From contig NC_039509.1 in NCBI RefSeq assembly GCF_003672135.1, forward strand, positions 8,070,663 through 8,134,662: a stretch of DNA of 64,000 bases. Reading direction: 5' to 3'. The stretch is from Ooceraea biroi (taxonomy: Eukaryota; Arthropoda; Insecta; Hymenoptera; Formicidae). Positions within the stretch are counted from its first letter, which is position 1. Each line of letters opens with the position of its first letter. The notes beneath the pieces are model-generated. The model searched no databases and was not told the DNA's origin. It saw only the letters and a list, made by a program, of their open reading frames with translations. The translations under genes were made by a program, and so were the position numbers. Below, piece by piece: positions 1 to 10,440 of the stretch.

Positions 1-383
1 TACTTCATTAATTATTTTATTTTTTCTTTTCTGAATCCTTTCGTTCCGTCATTTAATCTTCAATATCGTAAACTGAATGTTGAAAAAATTATCAAGTTTT
101 TCTTGAATATCTTAAAAAATATTAGGTAAATAAAAATATGCTTTAGACAAAAGTTGTTCAAATTAATTAGTAGAAAAAAATGTAATAATAAAAAATATGG
201 GTTTCCATTTAAAAAATTCATTCTCACCTCCACTTGACCTTGGAGGCGCCGCCCAAGGTTATATGAATATTACTATGTTATGTTCCCTCCGAAACCTTAT
301 AACTTTTGTAGGAAACAATTTTTTCTAAAATGCATTGTTTACGAGATATTCCACCTGTTACGTTTGAAATTTAACACCCTGAA
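1..383. mobile_element. Half of a palindromic CAGGGTGT-type element
   Basis: This stretch matches 28676-29054 almost base for base and is the right half of the palindromic element found whole at 28151-29054. It ends in a decayed terminus (ACACCCTGAATA instead of ACACCCTGTATA). The window starts inside it, so the left half cannot be judged. No coding potential. Confidence 0.75.
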
Positions 384-403
384 TATATGAAATTTTTTTA
401 AGA

Positions 404-600
404 GATTAATTTTTATTTGGTTAGTTGTGACTGGTAAAGTATTACTTGGTACCATTTTTCGATATCATATTTTTTATAGGTTTATATACATTTTTTTAAT
501 AAATTAATTTTTACTTGGTTAATTTTATGTATATACATTTGTTTAATAGATTAATTTTTATTTGGTTGGTTGCGACTGGTACGTGTACTTGGAGCCTTTT
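404..600 (+). repeat. Two diverged direct repeats
   Basis: A segment of about 50 bp with the core TTTTTATTTGGTTRGTTG, followed by GACTGGTA, occurs near 404-455 and again near 549-600. The rest of 384-739 is AT-rich with no supported gene. Confidence 0.5.
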
Positions 601-739
601 TTCCCCTTTTTCAAAAAAGGTAATTTTTGTGAGATATCATTTATTTTTTTATTATAATCGAATGTCAACACTCAGTATATTATAATTAATTATCGGTATA
701 CAGAAAGTTCAATTTATCATGTCAAATATTTCTGGAATC

Positions 740-1215
740 ACAAATACAAGTTTTTCTCCGTTGGTCAATAAAATTCGGACACCCTATATATTACAACCAA
801 AAGTCGATACCCAGTATATTATAAAATCGCAAATACAAGTTTTTCGGTTGGTCAATAAAAATCGGACACCCTATATATTACAACCAAAAGTCGATACCCA
901 GTATATTATAAAATCGCAAATACAAGTTTTTCGGTTGGTCAATAAAAATCGGACACCCTATATATTACAACCAAATTCGATACCCAGTATATTATAAAAT
1001 CGCAAATATAAGTTTTTCGCTTGGTCATTAAAAATTGGACACCCTATATATTAATTAAAAGTCGACACCCAGTATCAATATAATTACTCATTGGAAAAAA
1101 TAAAGTTTAATCTATCGTGTCAAATGTTTCTAGAATAACAACTACAAGTTTTTCGGGTTGGTCAATTAAAATCGGACACCCTATATATTATAATCAAAAG
1201 TCAACCCCTAGTATA
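740..1215 (+). repeat. 87-bp minisatellite, about five units
   Basis: The core CGGACACCCTATATATTA recurs with an exact 87-bp period in the first three units and then drifts. Because 87 is divisible by three, the array reads as an open frame with 29-residue repeats, but this is almost certainly a by-product and not a gene. The unit contains the string ACACCCTATATA, resembling the ACACCCTGTATA end of the palindromic elements in this window, so it may have arisen from a transposon end (inference). Confidence 0.85.
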
Positions 1216-1225
1216 TATAATCCGT

Positions 1226-1445
1226 ATTAAAAACTTAATTTTTTAAAAGTCGGGTATCATACGTGGTCAGGTTCACATACGTGAGACACTATCGTCTCTT
1301 GATTTTTGTTATTTGAATGAATAAAATAATATTGATAATTGATAATAATATATACCCGTAGTAAAAACTTAATTTTTTAAAAGTCGGGTGCCAGGTTCAC
1401 ATACGTGAGACACTACCGTATCTCTTGATTCTTGTTATTTGAATC
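1226..1445 (+). repeat. Direct duplication, about 90-bp units
   Basis: Two copies start near 1226 and 1358. Both contain AAAAACTTAATTTTTTAAAAG and then CACATACGTGAGACACTA. From 1446 to 2042 I see no supported gene; the stretch holds a (GAC)n run at 1528-1547 and, near 1930-1980, a run of CTGGAACTGGAACT-like short repeats. Confidence 0.6.
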
Positions 1446-2042
1446 CCCGAACACACCCCGCAGTCGATAATAACTCGTAAACGCCATCTAGTATACAAAG
1501 AATGAACTGTACATTTTCGTGCCAAAACGACGACGACGACGACGACAAGAGAGTTTCTTAATGAAAATTGTCACGATGTGGACTTTGCATTGTAATATCT
1601 CCCTTCACCGGGCATGTACGAGAAAAATAAAAACACTTTCATTATATAATTCGAGTACGCAGAATCGATTGAGCCTGTTCTTAACTCGATCGATCCACGC
1701 GTTATTAAGATCCGCAAATTTCAGCTAGTTTCAACTAGTCAGCTCGCGTAAAGATACACGGTCCGTCTCTCGCTGCCATTGCGCTGCGCGTGAACTTGGC
1801 GCGAGACACTACCGTGTCTCTTGATATCTTTCAAATATAATTATAACATGACAAACTTTTATATGTAGATTTACAGGTACAGCAGCTCATACCAGAGATT
1901 CAGAGAAGATGAAGAACCTGGGAGAAGCTGAACACTGGAAGAACTGGAACTGGAACTAAAACTGGAGCTGGAACTGGAAGAAGATAAAGAAGAGGATATG
2001 GCTTGGACAAAAGATCTCTCTTGGTCCTTATATAGCAAAATC

Positions 2043-2186
2043 GGCACTTTTCAGTGCCCATTTTTTCATGATTTTAACGCGGATCATCATCACAGTTAAC
2101 ATCAATCGACACTTTTCAGTGCCACTTTAATTCAACGTTGCGAACATCACAATTTACCTCTAAATCAATCGGCACTTTTCAGTGCC
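2043..2186 (+). other. Three histone-like RNA stem-loops in tandem
   Basis: GGCACTTTTCAGTGCC occurs at 2043-2058 and 2171-2186, and a variant with one mismatched base in the first stem strand at 2108-2123, spaced 65 and 63 bp apart. Each forms a 6-bp stem with a TTTC tetraloop, the size, shape and loop of the metazoan replication-dependent histone mRNA 3' stem-loop. The fourth stem pair is A-U instead of the usual pyrimidine-purine. No histone reading frame was recognised upstream, and no clear purine-rich downstream element follows. The three copies lie inside a repeat-rich stretch, so they may belong to a mobile element that borrowed or mimics the histone 3'-end signal (inference). Confidence 0.55.
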
Positions 2187-2585
2187 TTTTTTACGTGGAA
2201 ATGTCGCGTTAAATAATTATTAATTTTGTTATTTTTCTGCCTAGGAACTTCAACGACATATAACAGCTTGCTGCAAGAAAACCGACCGACGTCAACACGC
2301 TTGTCATCCCATTCGTGTCAACGTTATCAGTGTCCAGTTTTTTTTATATTATTATATTTATATATCATACTTATATTTATATCTTATTTATATCTTTATT
2401 ATTTATATTTATATCTTTCTTTGTATTTAAATCATATGTATTATTTAATATATCTTATAATTTTGAAAAAATTTGGAAAAATTATAAAGAATTGTATATA
2501 TTATTATATTAAATATTATTATATTAAATATTAGAACTTTCTACACGCAATTTATTTTAGCAGAAAATTATGGGAGTAACTTTAA

Positions 2586-2770
2586 ATGGCACTTTACTGT
2601 ATCAATGAGCTCACTTTCTCGCAGAGCCTGCTCTATTTCTGCCGCCAACCTGGCACCAGGTTATGTCCCAGTGTGCTTACTGGGTGGATTTTGTACCCAA
2701 TCTGTGGCCTCTCTGCTCACATATTTTGTCGAACAGATTTTGCCAATGTCTGTTCTTCGCAGGTTTGACT
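2586..2770. repeat. Diverged repeat related to 33.95-34.11 kb
   Basis: This block with repeated CTGCT/TCTGCTGCCAA words resembles the right part of the element inserted at 33375-34221. It is probably a fragment of the same CCCAGATAGC family. 2187-2585 is AT-rich with no supported gene. Confidence 0.4.
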
Positions 2771-3009
2771 GACTGGGCAATGACTGATACTCGAAAGATG
2801 TTGGTCTCCATTAACTCTTATAACTCGCGATTCGTATACGATCAAATGTCTCTCAAACAGAATTGACTATGCAACCAGCACGAAAACCTGCAACGTATGA
2901 AGCCAAACCAACAACATAGCTAGCAGCACTGCCAGTGCAGTTGCCCGCATGGTAGCAAGCACGCAAATCCATCTAGCGATCTAGCACGAAAACAAGCATC
3001 GTGTGCCGC

Positions 3010-3258
3010 TGGCTTAACTCTGGTCTCTAAACTCCTCTGGGTCTGCCCCACATACACTGCATTGCATACATTACAATTGATACGGTAAATCAAATTAGTC
3101 TGTTTACAAGGCGGTAATTTATCCTTACCTTTATGGATAATGCACTTGAGAAGGACCACAACCCATATGGTCGAAACGTTGTGAACGAATAAAGAATTTT
3201 TTGCCAGTTGAGTCGTCGGAATTTTGTTATTGGTTATATATTTTCTATATTTTATCAT
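3010..3258 (-). pseudogene. Penelope-like element GIY-YIG endonuclease remnant
   Basis: Read on the minus strand, this frame contains CNVCNAVYVGQTQRSLETRV, the beginning of a GIY-YIG endonuclease domain as found at the C-terminus of Penelope-like reverse transcriptases. Only this fragment survives: the reverse transcriptase is absent and the domain breaks off after the first helix, where unrelated sequence follows. A PLE-type hammerhead remnant lies on the opposite strand at 3142-3186. Confidence 0.6.
3142..3186 (+). ncRNA. Degenerate hammerhead ribozyme of a Penelope-like element
   Basis: The layout is CAC, then TTGAGAA, then a 5-bp hairpin (GACCA / TGGTC), then GAAAC, GTT and GTG. This is the order of a type I hammerhead: stem I, CUGANGA core, stem II, GAAA core, ACGU stem III and GUU cleavage site. 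The first core box has two changes (C to T and G to A), so it should be inactive. Confidence 0.45.
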
Positions 3259-3314
3259 TTAATCTTTGAAGCGAAACATTCTTTATATGCATCTTATTTT
3301 TTATTGTGTACATT

Positions 3315-4691
3315 CCCAGATAGCAAACGTGCGGCTCACATTCCTCTCACCGCGTGATACTCACGTCGTGAGCGCAAAAACGCATCATTCTCGCACTCAC
3401 GCTGTGATGATCACACGCATGCATGCGTAAAAGATCGCACTGTAACATCACGTGTGTAATCACACCATGCCGCAAATATGCGACCAATGTGTGCACACAA
3501 CGTGACACGGTATATATATATCTACGTGCGAGAATACAATTAGACCGCAGTTCTACAGTACGTCGTAACTGTAAGTCGTAAGAGAATCGACCAATCACGG
3601 TCGATTATTCTTCGATCGTATTACAGTTACGACGTATTGTGACTTTATAGACATTGCCATTTTTGGACGCGGCGTAATGTTCCGTATGTCCCGCCATTAC
3701 TCGCGCTGTTGACAGTGTTCAGTTCAGTGCATCAGTGTTGACCGCAGAGCCACAGCCAGCTTCGCTCATCCAAAATCTGAATTTAATCTAAGGTATAATC
3801 TTTCATTTTCATTTATATCATACAAAACGCAAAGCAACATAGCAGAATATATTTCAGTTAATCTAGATATTAAGTACTGAGCGATCATAGAGAAAACGGC
3901 ATGCACAAATTATAAGGTTATGTTGACCGCGAATTTTGTTCTATACTTATACTCAGCAAATTCACACATATTTTGTTAATAATAATCTTGAAATTTGCGT
4001 GTTTCCACTAAGCCAGGATGCATGAGAAAGGATCATGTTCAAAATCGAAATGCAAGTTGCGAAGTACAAAACAAAGGTTCCGCAACAGCTTGACAAAAAT
4101 GAGTAAGTCAGATCGTGACACCGATGGTGACGATGTAGAACTCATGGAGGAAATGCAGCCATTGCAATTACTAGAAAACGAGTTCGAAAATGAAGACGTC
4201 GAGGACATGATGGATGACTCGAATGACTAGCAGGAAAATAATTTTACTGCTTTATCTCTTTCTTTTAACCATACAGTATTAATTTGCGCTTGATATAATA
4301 ATTTATATTCCAGAATTAATGCAAGTTATGTGACAAGATAAAAACGTGCAATATAAAAAACGTACATATGTTACCGTTTCGCAATTATAGTATATTCTTT
4401 ATTTTTCTATCGCTGTGCATGTTTTCTTGTCGAATATTATATGTATTTCATTACCATTATAATTATAAAACTATAAATGTTTAAAAATGTTACAATTGCA
4501 ATAAAAATTTTGTATAAAACATTCCATTTTCTTTTATTTCACAAGGTGGGGAATACTAATATATTTTTATACAACCTGAAAATGTATTTACACAACGTGC
4601 GAGCGATATGCGTGCGAGCCATATGAGCCTCAATTGAGGACGCATCTGTCTGCTGCTATGAGCTCACTGTGCGTGCATTTTGTTATCTGGG
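3315..4691. mobile_element. Non-autonomous element with CCCAGATAGC ends
   Basis: The left end is CCCAGATAGCAAA and the right end TTTGTTATCTGGG, a near-perfect inverted pair. The same ends bound the element at 33375-34221. The interior (CGTGAG/CACTCACG-rich at both sides, AT-rich in the middle) has no recognisable transposase. A 70-codon acidic frame at 4018-4230 has no features I can support as a gene. Confidence 0.6.
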
Positions 4692-4745
4692 TTATATTCT
4701 GAAACATTTTCTTACAGGAAATTTTACTTTAAAATATAATGCACA

Positions 4746-5744
4746 TTATATTTTATAGATTGTCAATAAACGTTTTTTCCAAAAAGACACGTTTCAGAAC
4801 ATAACCTTAATACACATACATCTTAACCCACATAAAACGAAAACCTCCATCGGACGTCCAATGGACGTCTGTCATGGAGGTTCAGACCATCCAGTGGACG
4901 TCCTTTAGACATCCAATGGACAACCACTAGAAATCCATAGTTCCGCTTTGCGCACGTCCAATGGACCTCCATTAGACATCTTCACAGACGTCCATGGGAC
5001 GTCGATTGGACGTTTTGTGGATCATTAATAGAGGGTTCACGGAGCCTCGGTGGACGACTAACCGACGTTCCGTGGATCATTAATGGAAGCTTCATGGAGC
5101 CTCAAAGGACGACCAGGCAGCACACATTGGTTTCAAAGCCGTTATAAACGTTTTAACGTAACGTTTCATAACCATTTTATTGAAACGTTTATTTAGGAGA
5201 AAAATGTCCAACGAAAAAACGTTAAGAGGAACGTTTCTTTTTCGGGAAAAAACGTTTCAGAAACCATCAGAAAAATATTTATCAATTCTATATATCAGTG
5301 CCTCAAAGATAGACAGAGTTAAGTCACATTTTTGTAAAAAAAACTAGATTTTTATATTTTATGAATTACTCTAAATTTCGTGTAGTGAAATCTCACTCTT
5401 TTGGAATGAGATATCACTTCAAGCAATAATGATTTCAAAAGAAAAGAAGAAGAAAAGAGTACTGGATCGGTTTTCCGGATGGTTATTTATAAGGTGATAA
5501 CGCAAATGTTTCTTGCGAGAACGTCACGCCTGGCCTGGCCATCTATCGGTCGCTTGGTGAATCAGAGGCGGGAATCTCACACACACACTTATGTTGATTT
5601 TTGTCTCTTGTTCCATAATCGAGTACATTGAAACGTATGATGTAAAAATAATTTTATGTGGGTTAAGATGTATGTGTATTAAGGTTATGTTCTGAAACGT
5701 GTCTTTTTGGAAAAAACGTTTATTGACAATCTATAAAATATAAT
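4746..5744. repeat. Inverted repeat, 93-bp arms
   Basis: The arms 4746-4838 and 5652-5744 are near-identical inverted copies (core CAGAACATAACCTTAATACA). They enclose a GGACGTCC-rich array and part of the 5116-5972 element, so the interior is nested. Confidence 0.75.
4848..5103. repeat. GGACGTCC-rich degenerate satellite
   Basis: Short units built from GGACGTCCAATGGACGTC repeat irregularly. Related sequence fills the palindromes at 5973-6365 and parts of 7080-7800, so the same repeat has been copied several times locally. Confidence 0.7.
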
Positions 5745-5972
5745 TAATACTCGCAAATTAAGTAGAAATTACTATTTTTTTCTATATTAATTATATAATT
5801 TTGAATCAATTTAATAAAACACATTTTTCGTTTCTGTGGAAACGTGAAAAATACGTTTTTAAAATTTAGGTCTAAAAACGGTTTCTATTTAAACTGTTTC
5901 TTAAATGGTACTTTATGTTTCTTAGACATTAGATACGTCTAAGAAACATATATTAGACTAACATGTGCTGCC
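5116..5972. mobile_element. Element with GGCAGCACA ends
   Basis: It starts GGCAGCACA and ends TGTGCTGCC. A second copy of its left half lies at 45982-46294 inside the Polinton, with about 150 bp missing internally. No reading frame of note. A further inverted copy of its right end begins at about 6366. Confidence 0.6.
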
Positions 5973-6559
5973 TTGGGACTAACCGACGTTCCGTGGATCA
6001 TTAATGGACGGTTCATGGAACATCGATGGACGTCTATTAGACGTTCCGTGGATCATTAATGGACGGTTCATGGAGCATCGATGGACGTCTATTAGACGTT
6101 CCGTGAATCATTAATGCTTCATGGAGCCTCGATAGACGACTAACCGACGATCCGTGGCATCGCGGTTCATGAAGTTTCCATTAATGATCCACGGAACGTC
6201 TAATAGACGTCCACCGATGCTCCATGAACCGTCCATAAATGATCCACGGATCGTCGGTTAGTCGTCTATCGAGGCTCCATGAAGCATTAATGATTCACGG
6301 AACGTCTAATAGACGTCCATCGATGTTCCATGAACCGTCCATTAATGATCCACGGAACGTCGGTTAGTCCCAAGGCAGCACATGTTAGTCTAATATATGT
6401 TTCTTAGACGTATCTAATGTCTAAGAAACATAAAGTACCATTTAAGAAACAGTTTAAATAGAAACCGTTTTTAGACCTAAATTTTAAAAACGTATTTTTC
6501 ACGTTTCCACAAAAACGAAAAATGTGTTTTATTAAATTGATTCAAAATTATATAATTAA
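5788..6559. repeat. Palindrome, about 370-bp arms
   Basis: The two halves are reverse complements, centred near 6173, including a right end of the GGCAGCACA element (and its mirror image) and GGACGTC-type repeats. The arms differ at only a few positions by eye. Confidence 0.8.
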
Positions 6560-6780
6560 TATAATATGCGTAGTGCAATTCCTCGATACGGCATTAAGGA
6601 GAAACCATTGAACTATATCCTAACTGGAATGAGCACTGCTATTGTTCTCGGGTCACGTGACCCGTTTAGAAAGAGAGGGTGAAAGCAGGGTATAGCTGTC
6701 CTTTTTCAATCTGTACCATAAGATAGGTTAACGGTGATAATAGTGTTCATAGGTTATAGATACTGGGTTTAGTTGTTACA

Positions 6781-6853
6781 ATGGTAAAGAATTGTAGTGT
6801 TACAGGCTGCAAAGCACTACGTGGCAGCCAAATAGTAATATCACGTACCATGC
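6781..6853 (+). pseudogene. THAP-type zinc-finger first exon (left arm)
   Basis: An ATG opens MVKNCSVTGC, the start of a THAP domain (first cysteine pair), and the frame runs to a good splice donor (GTAAGTA at 6854). The rest of the domain is not present. A mirror copy lies on the minus strand at 8108-8036. THAP domains are DNA-binding heads of P-element-type transposases and of host regulators. This is probably a captured or residual exon, not a working gene. Confidence 0.5.
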
Positions 6854-6874
6854 GTAAGTAAAAAAATAGATATA

Positions 6875-8014
6875 CAGGGTGTTCCAGAATTGTGTATGAA
6901 GCTCTCGTGAGCGGGTAGAATGCATCGAACTGAGAAGAAAAGTCCTTTGCCGTTTTGTAATTTTCGCAATAGTTAACAAGTTATTAATTATTAAAAATCG
7001 CTATATTAGTCCGGCCTACCGCTGAATGCAAACGCGCGGCGAGATGCGACCGCCTAGAGATCGAGGTTGCTAAGCGCGCGGGACTAGACATCCATATGTC
7101 TAGTGGATCTCTACTGGATGTTCCGAATCTCCATGACATACGTCTAATGGACGTCCATTACAGATTTTCGGTGGATGTAAATTTATGTAAAAATAACTTC
7201 AATTATATACATATATTATTAATAATTAAAAATAAATTCTATAATATTGTGAATTTCTAAATGTTAAACAAAATTAGCTGAAAAATTGTAATTAATAATG
7301 AAACTTAAATATTAGGTTATTGGAAATACTCTATATGTTTAATAAATCTATTATACATCCATAATGGATGTCTATGAACCTGCAATGGATTATGGGACAT
7401 CTATTATGGAGATGGATGGACTCTAATGGACGTCTATCTGACTTACACTATGGGATATATATCCCATGGAGCTATGGAGTATCATGGATCTCTAATAGAC
7501 GTCCATCTGACGTCTATCGTAGATAGATGTCCCTGAGCTATGGAGTTCATGGACATCCACTGGATGTATAATTTTATTAGAACGTACGTAAAAATTTATT
7601 TCATATATAATTACATTTTCCAGAATTGTGTATGAACATTTAGGAAATCACAATATAAGAAATTTATTTTTAAATTTTGAATAGTTAACGAAGTATTTTA
7701 TTAAAAATTTATATCCCACCGAAAATCTGTAATGGACGTCCATAGACGTATGTCATGGAGATTCGGAACATCCAGTAGAGATCCACTAGACATATGGATG
7801 TCTAGTCCCGCGCGCTTAGCAACCTCGATCTCTAGGCGGTCGCATCTCGCCGCGCGTTTGCATTCAGCGGTAGGCCGGACTAATATAGCGATTTTTAATA
7901 ATTAATAACTTGTTAACTATTGCGAAAATTACAAAACGGCAAAGGACTTTTCTTCTCAGTTCGATGCATTCTACCCGCTCACGAGAGCTTCATACACAAT
8001 TCTGGAACACCCTG
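6875..8014. mobile_element. Palindromic CAGGGTGT element
   Basis: It starts CAGGGTGTTCCAGAATTG and ends with the reverse complement, flanked by TA on both sides (6873-6874, 8015-8016), as expected for an IS630/Tc1/mariner-type insertion. The whole interior is self-complementary and non-coding. Confidence 0.75.
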
Positions 8015-8035
8015 TATATCTATTTTTTTACTTAC

Positions 8036-8108
8036 GCATGGTACGTGATATTACTATTTGGCTGCCACGTAGTGCTTTGCAGCCTGTAACACTACAATTC
8101 TTTACCAT
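8036..8108 (-). pseudogene. THAP-type first exon (right arm, mirror copy)
   Basis: This is the reverse-complement copy of the exon at 6781-6853, with the same ATG, cysteine pair and splice donor. The two exons face each other across the palindrome. Confidence 0.45.
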
Positions 8109-8358
8109 TGTAACAACTAAACCCAGTATCTATAACCTATGAACACTATTATCACCGTTAACCTATCTTATGGTACAGATTGAAAAAGGACAGCTATACC
8201 CTGCTTTCACCCTCTCTTTCTAAACGGGTCACGTGACCCGAGAACAATAGCAGTGCTCATTCCAGTTAGGATATAGTTCAATGGTTTCTCCTTAATGCCG
8301 TATCGAGGAATTGCACTACGCATATCACGCCATACTCTTACATTACATATTACAACCT

Positions 8359-8388
8359 GGTTAGGTTAGGTTAGGTTAGGTTAGGTTA
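8359..8388 (+). repeat. Interstitial (TTAGG)n telomere-type array
   Basis: Five to six TTAGG units, the insect telomere repeat, stand alone away from any chromosome end. The short length suits an insertion or repair scar. Confidence 0.85.
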
Positions 8389-8589
8389 AAGCAGAGAATA
8401 CTTTGTATTTAACTGTTTGGGCTTTCAATATTCAAAATAACTGCTATACTTTCGAAACTTCTTTTGTTAATAACTTTTTAATAAACAACAATCCACGATT
8501 GAAACTTAGTGCGGGTTATTCGGGGAGGTGACCTTTGTAATATATATCAAATTCAAATTCTTATTTCGTGTGGGCAGCTGAAAATTCCT

Positions 8590-8770
8590 GCAAAATCATT
8601 AAAATTCTTTTGTTAATAACGTTTTAATAACCAACGAGCGACGGCTAAAACCTTTTGAAAGTCACTCAGGAGGGCGACCAGGACAATATATGTCAAGGTC
8701 AAGGTCATCAGGGCTGGTCCCCTCATCGGCATATTTACCGGCATAATATAAATTATACTATAATAAATAT
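8590..8770 (+). repeat. Dispersed repeat: AACGAGCGACGGCTAAAA family
   Basis: The block runs TTGTTAATAA, AACGAGCGACGGCTAAAA, CCTTTTGAA, CACTCAGGAGGG, then GTCAAGGTCAAGGTCATC. Related copies are at about 15290-15420, 25676-25810, 55205-55330 (inverted), 56030-56120 and 56180-56310. A solo LTR has landed at its right side. Confidence 0.7.
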
Positions 8771-9099
8771 TGTTGTGTCCGGGTTGGCCACCCGGTGCAA
8801 TACCGCCGGTCGTCTCAGCTGAGAGTTGGCTGCAAGACAGAAGACGCGAATCTCCGAGCGACGCGGTCTCCAAGGAAGAGTAAATAAACAAGACGGAACG
8901 ACGAGTTGAAGCTCAGCTGTGATCTCAGCTGGACGTGCCGCGAGCCGCTCTGATTGATTTACACATTACAACGCTTATTGTTTCGTAGAATAAAATTCTG
9001 TTCTTTTCTAAACGCGAGTCTTATTTCCGCGAGCGCGCGAGTGAAAAGGAGTGAGTGGTGGAAGCGTGTGTGGAGCCGAGGCTGACCGGACACGTAACA
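8771..9099. mobile_element. Solo LTR with 4-bp target duplication
   Basis: The 329-bp unit begins TGTTGTGTCC and ends GTAACA, with TGTT/AACA inverted termini, and is flanked on each side by ATAT (8767-8770 and 9100-9103). AATAAA signals are present on the plus strand (near 8884 and 8991). No internal retroviral sequence remains. A 4-bp duplication with TG...CA ends is typical of Ty3/gypsy-type elements; the family is not identified. Confidence 0.75.
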
Positions 9100-9504
9100 A
9101 TATTATAACATTCGATATCAAAAATCCTAAACGATGCTGAAGCACGCCAGGTGATAAGCAAAAGAATACCGTGGTAAGAAGTGTAGTTGCAAAACATTTT
9201 CATAGGTCGACTGTTCGAAGAAGACTGTTTAAAAAATCTGGACAATGTGATCCCTACAAAAATCTTTTTTAAAAAAGAAAAAATATTTACGCCAAGTACA
9301 TAAAACGTATCGAACTTTCTAAAAACAGTGTAATTATAAAAAAACAACCTTTCTAAAAAGTGTATTATGAAAATGTATTTCTTCAAAAATATACATGAAA
9401 TCAATGCAATTAGCCAAGTATATCATTATTTATTGAAAAGTGAATTGTTCACAAATGGATATGAAATCATAAAACGGGCTTAAACTGACTCAAATGAGCA
9501 ACAG
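9100..9504. other. Repeat-derived spacer, no gene
   Basis: Part of this stretch (about 9265-9420, with ACGCCAAGTACATAAAA and AATTAGCCAAGTAT) is related to the arms of the inverted repeat at 31142-31680. No supported gene. Confidence 0.5.
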
Positions 9505-9672
9505 AATCATAGTGAAGCAAAAAACTTGGCGTGCCCGGATCGCATTGGACATGTCTTACAAAATTCTTATAAACTTGAGTAACAGTATTTTGATTTGTAC
9601 TGTATTTTGTATGGTGAGCTATTGCATCGTAAGACGACCCGGGCACGCCAAGTTTTTTGCTTCACTATGATT
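9505..9672. mobile_element. MITE-like hairpin with CTTGGCGTGCCCG ends
   Basis: CTTGGCGTGCCCG at 9525 faces CGGGCACGCCAAG ending at 9652, and the complementarity continues outward to 9505 and 9672. A second member of the family is at 31328-31492 in an otherwise similar hairpin. Confidence 0.7.
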
Positions 9673-9844
9673 GCATAAATATATAATATTAAGGTAACTT
9701 AATATTATATATCATTTTTTAACATTATATATCATTTTCTAACAGTAAGGTTTTATTTAGTGATTATTTGTATTTTATTTTTATTGTTTTGGTTCTTTGT
9801 ACTTATATTATATCTTGTTTACAGAAAATGATGTTAATTGGTTT

Positions 9845-9885
9845 GCACTTAATAAGGGCTTCAAATTAAGCCGAAACATTGTGCG
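9845..9885 (+). ncRNA. Degenerate hammerhead remnant
   Basis: The order is GCAC, TTAATAA, hairpin GGCTT/AAGCC, GAAAC, ATT, GTGC: the hammerhead layout with stems I and II intact but three changes in the first catalytic box. It is probably the last trace of a Penelope-like element. Confidence 0.35.
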
Positions 9886-10049
9886 TTTTAAATATATTTT
9901 TAGCCAGTGGTGGTCGAAGAACATTTGTTTATTATTTGTATTCATTATTTCCTGGCGGTTATAAATACTTAGTTATTGATTATTATTTTTATTATTAATT
10001 ATTTGGAAAATAAATATATAAATTACAAAACGCTAAGTTTGCCATTTGT

Positions 10050-10440
10050 TGAGATATCTCGATTCAACTACAAATGAAACGAAAAGCACTACAAACAACT
10101 ACAAACGATTGTAAAGAAGACTGCGAAAGCGGATTCGCGATATCTCAACAAATGGCAAAGTTAGCTTTTTGCAATTTATTTAATTGTTTATTACTTTTAA
10201 ATGGTTCAATTACAAAGCATAAAAAACAACTAGAAACGATCCTGAAAAAGACAGCGCAAGCGGATTCGCGATATCTCACCAAATGGCAAAGTTAGCTTTT
10301 TTTAATTTAAACAAATTTTAATAACTTTTGAATGGTTCAATTACAGAGCACTACAAACAACTACAAATGATTCTGAAAAAGACAGCGCAAGCGGATTCGC
10401 GATGTCTCAACAAATGGCAAAGTTAGCTATTTTTCATTTA
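10050..10440 (+). repeat. 131-bp tandem repeat, three copies
   Basis: CAAATGGCAAAGTTAGCT begins at 10149, 10280 and 10411, an exact 131-bp period. Each unit carries GCGGATTCGCGATATCTCA. A fourth partial unit may exist in inverted form at 10031-10060. Confidence 0.85.

Larger units (their letters stand above)
6564..8325. repeat. 1.76-kb palindrome with THAP exon in each arm
   Basis: The left flank (ATATGCGTAGTGCAATTCC) reappears inverted at the right end. The outer arms of about 310 bp enclose a second palindromic element (6875-8014). Sequence on both sides of the insertion remains symmetrical about the same centre (about 7445), so the outer and inner units form one continuous hairpin. Confidence 0.8.

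Noticed and set aside
719..997. 92-codon open frame with 29-residue repeats
   Set aside because: It is the 87-bp minisatellite read in a frame that stays open because the period is a multiple of three.
8359..8388. CRISPR or chromosome end
   Set aside because: TTAGG units are direct and only about 30 bp long, without spacers; unique sequence continues on both sides, so neither applies.
9021..9404. 127-codon minus-strand frame
   Set aside because: It crosses the solo LTR end and AT-rich repeat sequence; product is Phe/Ile-rich with no domain.
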